Position numbers and translations under genes: made by a program
Part shown: positions 14,958 to 20,453 of the stretch, one piece after another
Numbering within the stretch: the stretch's first letter is position 1
How the letters are laid out: every line of letters starts with the position of its first letter
Notes under the pieces: generated by a model
Database searches by the model: none
Seen by the model: the letters and a program-made list of their open reading frames with translations, nothing else
What the model was told of the DNA's origin: nothing
Assembly: GCA_035545895.1 (NCBI GenBank)
Contig: DASZXJ010000155.1
Location: forward strand, 1 to 20,453
DNA length: 20,453 nt
Source of the DNA: DASZXJ01 sp035545895
GTDB lineage: Bacteria; Planctomycetota; Phycisphaerae; Tepidisphaerales; Tepidisphaeraceae
Direction: 5' to 3'

Positions 14958-16661
14958 ATGCAACCGAACCGCGCAAATACGTTCCTTCAAATGATCCGCA
15001 AATCCGAACGCGGACGCTTGAAGATATATCTCGGCTACGGGCCGGGTGTTGGCAAAACCTATCAGATGCTTCAGGAAGCACATCGGCTTAAATCTGAGAA
15101 CATCGACGTGGTAGTTGGCCTGATCGAAACGCATGGTCGGGCCGATACTGAAAAGCTGGTCGATCGGCTGGAAGTATTGTCCCGACGCAAAGTTGAATAT
15201 CGTGGGATCATCGTCGAAGAATTCGACGTTGACGGCTGTCTGGCGCGCAAACCACAGGTCGCGCTGGTAGATGAACTGGCCCACACCAACGTCCCCGGTA
15301 GCCGCAATGCAAAACGGTACGAAGATGTGCAAGAACTTCTTGCCGCCGGGATTCACGTCATCACCACCTTGAATGTTCAGCATCTGGAAAGCCTTTACAA
15401 CACGGTCGAAAATCTGATTGGTGTCAAAGTGCGCGAGCGAATTCCCGATTCAGTGCTCGGTGAAGCTGATCAGGTCGTCAACATCGACATAGCACCCGAA
15501 GACCTGCAGCAGCGGCTGAGCAAAGGGAAGATTTACCCCAGGGAGCGCATCGCGACCTCGCTTGAGAATTTCTTTCAATCGGAAAATTTAGAGCATCTTC
15601 GAGAGCTGGCTCTGCGGGAATTGGCTTCCCAGATCGATGCACGCCGCCGCGAAGCCAAGGCCGACGCCGGCAGTGCCGGCGGGTCCGATCAGGTCATGGT
15701 CTGTCTTTCCTCGCGCGGGCCCAATAGCGCCCGGCTGCTGCGTTTTGGCTCACGACTGGCAGGCCGGCTCAATCGCAACTGGTATGCGGTCTATGTGCAA
15801 ACCCCATCGGAAGATCCCATCCGCATCGATGCTGTTACCCAACGGTTACTCGCGGATACGATGACACTGGCCAACCAACTCGGCGCAACGGTGTTTACAT
15901 TCAAAGGTCAGGACGTTGCGGATACTATTCTGCGATTTGCCCGTGAATATCGCGTGGGACAGATCGTCATTGGCAAACCCCATCATATTACGTGGTGGCG
16001 ACGGGTATTCATGGCTGAAAGGTCTGTCGCGGAACAACTCATCTTTCGTGCACAGGGAGTGACGATCACCGTCATCGATGCCGCCTCCGAAGAGCAACTT
16101 GCCAGCAATCTCCCACCGGCCCCCAATTCTGATTTTGCTTCCGACGTTGGCGTCTCCAAAGTTTCGGGCGTGTCAGAAGGTCCACCCACGCTCGGACAAC
16201 TTCTCACCGAAAAGCACATTCAACTGTGGCATGACCCTGCAAGCAAAGAGCAGGTTATAAAAACCCTTGTCGAAACGGCAACTCGGGGGCATCCAGAGAT
16301 CAAGCCCGACGAAGTGCTGCGAAAGCTCGCCGAACGTGAACGCCAAGGATCGACTTTTCTCAACGAAGGCGTTGCGCTTCCTCACGCCCGATTGGAAGGA
16401 ATTTCGCGGCCGCTGGTAGCGCTCGGACTGACGCCAGCAGGTGTGTTCGATGCACCCACCGATAAACCGATCGAAGCTGTCTTTCTGATGCTCTCCCCGT
16501 CCGACGGAGCTGCAAATCATCTTCAGCTTCTGGCTGCGGCAGGGCGACTGTTCCAAAATCGCGAGTTTCGCAGGCAACTGCATGCTTCCGAAAATGAAGC
16601 CGAAGCCGCCGGGATCGTCGCAGACCAACTTTCTACTAAATCAACACCTGGAAACCATTAA
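14958..16661 (+). CDS. KdpD sensing domain - USP - PTS EIIA(Ntr) fusion, no kinase
   Basis: A 567-residue, apparently soluble protein. Residues about 18-230 are the KdpD sensor domain, with Walker A GYGPGVGKT (26-34), DELAHTNVPGSRN (105-117) and TTLNVQHLES. Residues about 245-375 form the universal-stress-protein domain. After a Pro/Ser-rich linker, residues about 411-558 are a PTS EIIA type-2 domain with GVALPHARLEG, whose His476 is the expected phosphorylation site. The KdpD membrane helices, HisKA and ATPase domains are absent. In E. coli the separate EIIA(Ntr) protein PtsN binds KdpD and stimulates its kinase, so fusion fits that partnership. No strong ribosome-binding site precedes ATG 14958. 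Confidence 0.92.
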   Translation: MQPNRANTFLQMIRKSERGRLKIYLGYGPGVGKTYQMLQEAHRLKSENIDVVVGLIETHGRADTEKLVDRLEVLSRRKVEYRGIIVEEFDVDGCLARKPQVALVDELAHTNVPGSRNAKRYEDVQELLAAGIHVITTLNVQHLESLYNTVENLIGVKVRERIPDSVLGEADQVVNIDIAPEDLQQRLSKGKIYPRERIATSLENFFQSENLEHLRELALRELASQIDARRREAKADAGSAGGSDQVMVCLSSRGPNSARLLRFGSRLAGRLNRNWYAVYVQTPSEDPIRIDAVTQRLLADTMTLANQLGATVFTFKGQDVADTILRFAREYRVGQIVIGKPHHITWWRRVFMAERSVAEQLIFRAQGVTITVIDAASEEQLASNLPPAPNSDFASDVGVSKVSGVSEGPPTLGQLLTEKHIQLWHDPASKEQVIKTLVETATRGHPEIKPDEVLRKLAERERQGSTFLNEGVALPHARLEGISRPLVALGLTPAGVFDAPTDKPIEAVFLMLSPSDGAANHLQLLAAAGRLFQNREFRRQLHASENEAEAAGIVADQLSTKSTPGNH

Positions 16662-16896
16662 ACATCGTCGAGGTTTCCGTGCAATAACTGCCGCCGATTA
16701 ATAGGCGATACCCGGAATTCACAAACACCGTCCGCTTGCCATAAGGCGTGTACTGGTAGCGCTCCACCAGCGTCCCATCCTCAACCGTACCAGCGACGCC
16801 CTCCAGCGCACTCCTCATAAAGTCCTCTTCATTATGCATTATTAATGCTGGGACTAGGAAATCAGTCAGTAGTGTCAGCGATCTCAACGGCATCAT
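16636..16896 (-). pseudogene. RHS-repeat protein remnant
   Basis: An 86-codon open frame whose middle (about 16711-16785) encodes GTLVERYQYTPYGKRTVF, the signature of an RHS/YD-repeat core as found in large planctomycete RHS proteins. No further repeats, no secretion signal and no toxin tail flank it. The frame ends within the 3' end of the KdpD-like gene and begins at the holA stop, so it is a short debris fragment between real genes. It might instead be a genuine small protein that happens to retain the motif. I favour a degraded remnant. Confidence 0.45.
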
Positions 16897-17810
16897 TTCG
16901 ATGCGAACGAAAGAATAAATCGCTCGACATTTCCCGCTGCATCGCCCAGGCCGCTCTTGGATCGTTTGTCGAGTTCGGCCAAACGATCGATTGCATCAAT
17001 GTGCCCGCGCGGAGTCATGTCCTTGGCCATCTTGATGAACTGGGGCAGGCGTTCCTTGTATTTCCAGGAAATCTTGCCCGGCGGATTGCCGGCGAGGATT
17101 GAGCCGACATCTTCGAGCCACATGGTCAGCCATACGACCGCCCGAAACTCGGCAGAAGTATCCAGTTGCACCAATTGTCGCCAGCGACGAACCGCTTCCG
17201 CGGGATGACCGGTGGCGAGTTCCAATGTCATTTCCTTGATTTCCTGCTCGCGCTGGAAAGAGACGCCGTTCATGATGGCGTCGGTGGTGACGCGCCCGCC
17301 GGTGACTTGCAGCGCGAGCTTGGCGAGTTCGTTATCGAGCCGGCCCATATCCTTGCCCACAAGTTCGGCCAAGAGGTTGGCGGCTGCGGGATCGATCGCG
17401 AGCTTGTGCGGGTCTTTCGCGCGAGCGGTGATCCACGGAACAAGCTGGGCGGGGGGATCGCAATTTTCGATCTGCCCGGCTTTGTTAATCAAACCATAGA
17501 TGCGCTGATTTTTAGGAAGCGAATTGCAACGCAAAATAAGCGTGCCGCTATCGGATGGATTCTTAACGTAATCTTCCAGTTGTTCGCGAAAGCGGGTAAT
17601 GAATTCATCGCCGTTGCGAATGACGACAAGTTTGCCGCTGCCGAACATGGCAAAGCTGCGGAGTTCGTCCAGCACTTCCGACAATTCGGCACGTTGGCCA
17701 TCAAAATCAGCGGTTTGCACATCCTTGGGAAGCTGCGAACGAATGACCGCCAGCTTCTGCAATTGCAGGAAGGAATCCTCGCCAATGAGCGCGTAAACCA
17801 GCTTGGCCAT
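16893..17810 (-). CDS. holA: HolA, DNA polymerase III delta subunit
   Basis: A 305-residue HolA-type protein, the clamp-loader subunit that opens the beta sliding clamp. The N-terminus KLVYALIGEDSFLQLQKLA is the family start. DSGTLILRCNSLPKNQRIYG, LVPWITARAKDPHKLAIDPAAANLLAELVGKDMGRLDNELAKLAL and the C-terminal helical domain ending ERFILSF follow in normal order. Length is slightly under the usual ~330-345. It is a monocistronic housekeeping gene on the minus strand, diverging from the B2-like gene across a large hairpin. The ribosome-binding site before ATG 17810 is weak (TGGGG close to the start). Confidence 0.92.
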   Translation of the reverse strand: MAKLVYALIGEDSFLQLQKLAVIRSQLPKDVQTADFDGQRAELSEVLDELRSFAMFGSGKLVVIRNGDEFITRFREQLEDYVKNPSDSGTLILRCNSLPKNQRIYGLINKAGQIENCDPPAQLVPWITARAKDPHKLAIDPAAANLLAELVGKDMGRLDNELAKLALQVTGGRVTTDAIMNGVSFQREQEIKEMTLELATGHPAEAVRRWRQLVQLDTSAEFRAVVWLTMWLEDVGSILAGNPPGKISWKYKERLPQFIKMAKDMTPRGHIDAIDRLAELDKRSKSGLGDAAGNVERFILSFASK

Positions 17811-17887
17811 GCCCCATTGATACCGTGCAATGTCGGCAGGTCAAATGTGTTGTGGAATTCAGTACCAGGTTAGTTTGAGTTTAATTA

Positions 17888-17953
17888 TTTTCGCCCCGCC
17901 GCTTGCGGCGGGTTTGGGCGATCGAAAACCCGCCGCAAGCGGCGGGGCGAAAA
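17888..17953. repeat. Perfect 28-bp-arm hairpin with CCGCTTGCGGC core, copy 2
   Basis: Positions 17888-17915 and 17926-17953 are exact reverse complements (28 bp) around the 10-nt loop GGGCGATCGA. The arms contain GCCGCTTGCGGC, the same core as the hairpin at 3969-4002. It lies between the divergent genes holA and the B2-like protease. The flanking TTTT/AAAA arms give it the look of a bidirectional terminator, but its place between two gene starts argues against that role. A dispersed palindromic (REP-like) element is the best description. Confidence 0.88.
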
Positions 17954-17992
17954 ATTGCCGATCGTAAACTGAGCGACTACCTGGATTTCAGA

Positions 17993-18508
17993 ATGCGTTG
18001 GGCCGATTTGGTCGATAAAATCGAGCAGCCGCATATGGGACGAATCGGCAAATATCTCGAATTACCCGCCTCGCAGCAGCGGCGTGTTGTAAAGACGGCT
18101 TTGTTGCTGGTGGCGTTTCGGCTGGGCCTGTGGCTGATTCCTTATCGAATTCTTCGACGATGGGCGGATGTTCCCAAAAAGCCAGTTCCTTCCCCATCGC
18201 CCGACGAACGAACCAATATCGGTCGTAACATCGTTTCAATCGCACGTTTCATTCCAGAAGCGACGTGCCTGACGCAGGCGCTCGCCGCTCACGTATTGCT
18301 GCGACAAGAAGGGTTTGATCCGAAACTGCAAATTGGCGTTGCGCGAGATCAGCAAGGTGTATTCAAGGCTCATGCCTGGATCGAATGTGATGGGAATTTC
18401 GTCGTCGGCGAATTCAATGAGACGCTTCGCTATGCGACGATGCATCCGGTGGGCGGCTTGGCCCATACTTCCCCAGCAGCCGCAGCGGCCGCAGGAAATA
18501 GTAAATAA
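17993..18508 (+). CDS. Lasso-peptide B2-type transglutaminase-fold protease
   Basis: A 171-residue protein resembling the lasso peptide biosynthesis B2 (McjB C-terminal, transglut_core3) family, cysteine proteases that remove RiPP leader peptides. Visible features are the hydrophobic helical N-terminal part (TALLLVAFRLGLWLIPYRIL), Cys92 in EATCLTQALAAHVLLRQEG and His127 in KAHAWIECDGNFVVGE with Asp133, the expected Cys-His-Asp set. The start is uncertain: ATG 17993 is used, ATG 18035 (MGRIGKYLEL) is also plausible, and the frame reaches back into the hairpin. Its 3' end overlaps the convergent nucleotidyltransferase gene by 95 bp. No precursor peptide gene is visible. Confidence 0.8.
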   Translation: MRWADLVDKIEQPHMGRIGKYLELPASQQRRVVKTALLLVAFRLGLWLIPYRILRRWADVPKKPVPSPSPDERTNIGRNIVSIARFIPEATCLTQALAAHVLLRQEGFDPKLQIGVARDQQGVFKAHAWIECDGNFVVGEFNETLRYATMHPVGGLAHTSPAAAAAAGNSK

Positions 18509-19673
18509 ATCCAAGCCCGCGCGGCAATTTCAACCACGCGCGATCATTCACCGTAGGGCTGAAGGCCCGGTGAAAGAAATATCGAAACGCACTTCCCCAG
18601 CTTTCGCGCGTACGACATTGAAACATCAGTGACTCGAGCAGGCCGCCTTCGGTCAACTGTGCCCGGCCACCTTTAGGCATGGCGTCGCGCTGGTCGGAAG
18701 TCAGGAACAGCCGCTGGTCCAATTCTTCGGCTTGCTCGCGAATCGCGGGGCGCATTCGATCGAGCACGAGGCTTGGAATCTCGGCATTCAACAATCGCTG
18801 AGCGAGCAAAAACGCAAGTTGAACCATGCCTCGGGCATCAAATTCATCAGCTCGTTTCATCAATGCAGGCCAATCCAGCGATGGATGGGCTTTGACAAAC
18901 TGTGCGATGTCGCAAATCCATGTCAGGCGCGTCCAGAAATGCTTCGTGCCGTGAGCGCACAGGATCAGCAGCAGGTCGACATCGGACATCAATCGCACAT
19001 CGCCGGCACCGATCTTTTTCCACTGGCCACGGTCCCACAATTCGACCGGATCGGGCTGAAACGAAAAGAATTTGCCGGCAATTTCCCAGTGAATCTCGAC
19101 ATCGACATGTGTCTGCGGATGCTCGTACACGAAATCATATTCGTGAGGCGACGCCATATGAGCGGCTTCATCCTGGGTCGCCAGGTCGGCTCGTAATTTG
19201 TAACCGGCGGCTTCAATGATTTCGCGAGCCTTCGCCAGATCAGGCTGAGGGACAAGGATGTCCAGATCTCCCGCCTGCCTGAGCGACAAATCGCCGTAGG
19301 CAGCCATGCCAAGAAGGGGGCCTTTGTACGGCAATGGTCGCAAGCCGGCGGCTTTCATCGATCCGAGCAGGTTGAGCAGTTCGCGCATCAGCAGCAGATT
19401 ACGGCCCGTATTGTCGCGCGCCCGTTTGCGGATGATGCTCCATTGCTCATCCGGCAATCCAATTGCGCCCGCCCGATCGATGGCTTTATGCACCACCGGA
19501 ATGACCCCATGATCGGTGGCCGTTTGCAGGAGGTCCGCCCAGTCGATATTTCCGTTTTGCAATCGCTGGCGGATGGGATCAAGCCGGGACGGATCGAGAT
19601 TCGCGCGCGCGCAATCGATGATCAGTTCGGCAACGGCAGAACGCGGACTCGGAATAATCACCGATGCGGACAT
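18414..19673 (-). CDS. NTP_transf_5-type nucleotidyltransferase
   Basis: A 419-residue protein of the uncharacterised nucleotidyltransferase family often seen beside lasso-peptide-like genes. The core is PYKGPLLGMAAYGDLSLRQA followed by GDLDILV (about 135-141), whose two aspartates would bind metal and NTP. Later come HVDVEIHWEIAGKFF and SDVDLLLILCAHGTKHFWTRL with WICDIAQFV, typical of the family. ATG 19673 is preferred, with AAAGG 8 nt upstream; a TTG precedes it directly. It starts 21 nt after the HprK-like gene ends, so the two form a minus-strand operon. The last ~31 codons overlap the B2-like gene in antisense. The substrate is unknown. Confidence 0.82.
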   Translation of the reverse strand: MSASVIIPSPRSAVAELIIDCARANLDPSRLDPIRQRLQNGNIDWADLLQTATDHGVIPVVHKAIDRAGAIGLPDEQWSIIRKRARDNTGRNLLLMRELLNLLGSMKAAGLRPLPYKGPLLGMAAYGDLSLRQAGDLDILVPQPDLAKAREIIEAAGYKLRADLATQDEAAHMASPHEYDFVYEHPQTHVDVEIHWEIAGKFFSFQPDPVELWDRGQWKKIGAGDVRLMSDVDLLLILCAHGTKHFWTRLTWICDIAQFVKAHPSLDWPALMKRADEFDARGMVQLAFLLAQRLLNAEIPSLVLDRMRPAIREQAEELDQRLFLTSDQRDAMPKGGRAQLTEGGLLESLMFQCRTRESWGSAFRYFFHRAFSPTVNDRAWLKLPRGLGFIYYFLRPLRLLGKYGPSRPPDASSHSEASH

Positions 19674-19694
19674 CAAACAACCTTTGAAAAGCGG

Positions 19695-20453
19695 CTATGC
19701 GGATGCGACTCGCTCTTCAACCATATCGATCACTTTGGGAAGCAGATCAAATGATTTGCGGCGTTTGAGGCTTGTCACGCCGATGGTGCCGATAAGGCCG
19801 GTAATGTTGGCCAGATGAGACTGGGCGGTGTTGGTCCGTTTGAGGAAATCGACCCGACGGCCCACAAACAGATGCTGGGTCAATTCCATTAAAGCCGTCT
19901 GCAGGGGCATGCGCTCGATTGAAATATCCGGCCCCTCTGAAAGCACGAAAACGGCTTTGAGCGGCAGCGCATCGGTCGAGATACGATCTGCCCGCGCTTT
20001 GAGCCGTTTGACGTCCTCGCCCGCCACCAGCGGAAGGTTTTCGGGCGCCTCACCCAAAAATCCAAGGGTTTGAGGCATGAGTTTCATATGCGGAAAGCCG
20101 GGCATGACGATCGGATCAGCGCCCGGCCGAACGCGCACGGCGACCACATCGTCGGCAATCAGCCGATGGCCGCGCGCATGAACGGCCGCCGCAGTGGTCG
20201 ATTTACCTTGGCCGACTTCTCCGCAAAAGGCGATCGCTTTGCCATTCACTTCCACGCCGCTGGCGTGCAGAACGAGAAAACCCCGCTGATGCAAAGTCAA
20301 AGCAAGCGCCGAACCCTGCACCCATTGCGCCAAAAGTTCCGGCGTCGCCTGGGGAAGTGGATCAATCACAATTCTCTTGCCTGATTCAATGAGCAGGAAC
20401 CCGGCGTCAGGAAGCTTGCAGACGACTTTCTCCGGCGTGACATTGACCAGCGA
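19695..20453 (-). CDS. HPr-kinase-like (HprK-related) kinase, partial at the right edge
   Basis: At least 252 codons are visible. There is a GTG at 20369, but translation stays open from there to the window end, and the upstream residues (LPDAGFLLIESGKRIVIDPLPQ) fit the N-terminus of HprK-related kinases, so the true start is outside. LHQRGFLVLHASGVEVNGKAIAF leads into the P-loop GEVGQGKST and LIADDVVAV, the HprK-type Walker B region. Such kinases accompany B2 and nucleotidyltransferase genes, and in some lasso peptide clusters a related kinase phosphorylates the peptide C-terminal serine. The role here is inferred from neighbours only. It is cotranscribed with the downstream nucleotidyltransferase gene. 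Confidence 0.85.
   Translation of the reverse strand, partial: SLVNVTPEKVVCKLPDAGFLLIESGKRIVIDPLPQATPELLAQWVQGSALALTLHQRGFLVLHASGVEVNGKAIAFCGEVGQGKSTTAAAVHARGHRLIADDVVAVRVRPGADPIVMPGFPHMKLMPQTLGFLGEAPENLPLVAGEDVKRLKARADRISTDALPLKAVFVLSEGPDISIERMPLQTALMELTQHLFVGRRVDFLKRTNTAQSHLANITGLIGTIGVTSLKRRKSFDLLPKVIDMVEERVASA

Noticed and set aside
17888..17953. Intrinsic bidirectional terminator
   Set aside because: The stem has T- and A-rich bases at its ends, but it lies between the start codons of divergent genes, where no transcript should end, and its core recurs as a dispersed repeat.
17830..17967. Short plus-strand ORF (MSAGQMCCGIQYQ...) considered as a lasso-type precursor peptide upstream of the B2-like gene
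   Set aside because: Most of it is translation of the 28-bp-arm hairpin, it has no ribosome-binding site, and it lacks a recognisable leader motif or a plausible core.
1..20453. CRISPR array, tRNA or rRNA genes, intact insertion sequence, prophage genes
   Set aside because: No regularly spaced repeats, no tRNA- or rRNA-like sequence and no transposase, integrase or phage structural gene were seen on either strand.

Overview
This 20.45 kb window is bacterial chromosomal DNA of moderate GC. It most resembles a planctomycete, probably class Phycisphaerae. Clues are the Thr-Gln-Pro-rich stretches in KdpC (TTAPTTQPE, PSTQPAK), a short RHS-type remnant, and palindromic intergenic repeats. This placement is inferred from style and was not tested by a search. 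No tRNA, rRNA, CRISPR array or intact transposase was seen.

Layout. Positions 1-235 hold a small MITE-like inverted-repeat element. Positions 235-915 (minus) carry two small unknown genes, one with a DUF2892-like hydrophobic tail. At 1091-2062 (plus) is an exported SMP-30/gluconolactonase-type protein. At 2056-3920 (minus) is a translationally coupled lipid pair, a PlsC-type acyltransferase followed by a membrane PAP2 / sphingomyelin-synthase-like enzyme. At 4048-4920 (plus) is a PhyH-type Fe(II)/2-oxoglutarate dioxygenase. At 4935-6279 (minus) is an orphan DNA methyltransferase coupled to a DUF433 antitoxin and a DUF5615 PIN-like toxin gene broken by a 2-bp duplication.

The centre, 6672-16661 (plus), is a 10-kb potassium-transport (Kdp) locus: sensor kinase, response regulator, a 27-residue hydrophobic peptide, kdpF, kdpA, kdpB, an enlarged kdpC, a small membrane protein, and a KdpD-like protein without a kinase. 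The KdpFABC pump is conventional, but its control is not. The KdpD sensing domain and universal-stress domain are fused to a PTS EIIA(Ntr)-like domain instead of a kinase. The kinase is a separate HAMP-PAS protein at the other end of the locus. The response regulator ends in TPR-like repeats, not a DNA-binding domain. I consider this rewired Kdp system the most interesting content of the window.

The right part holds an RHS remnant (minus), holA for the DNA polymerase III delta subunit (minus), a perfect 28-bp-arm hairpin, and three genes of a type often found together in lasso-peptide-like RiPP clusters. These are a B2-type transglutaminase-fold protease (plus), an NTP_transf_5 nucleotidyltransferase (minus) and an HPr-kinase-like protein (minus). 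The last gene runs off the right edge, so the cluster probably continues beyond the window.
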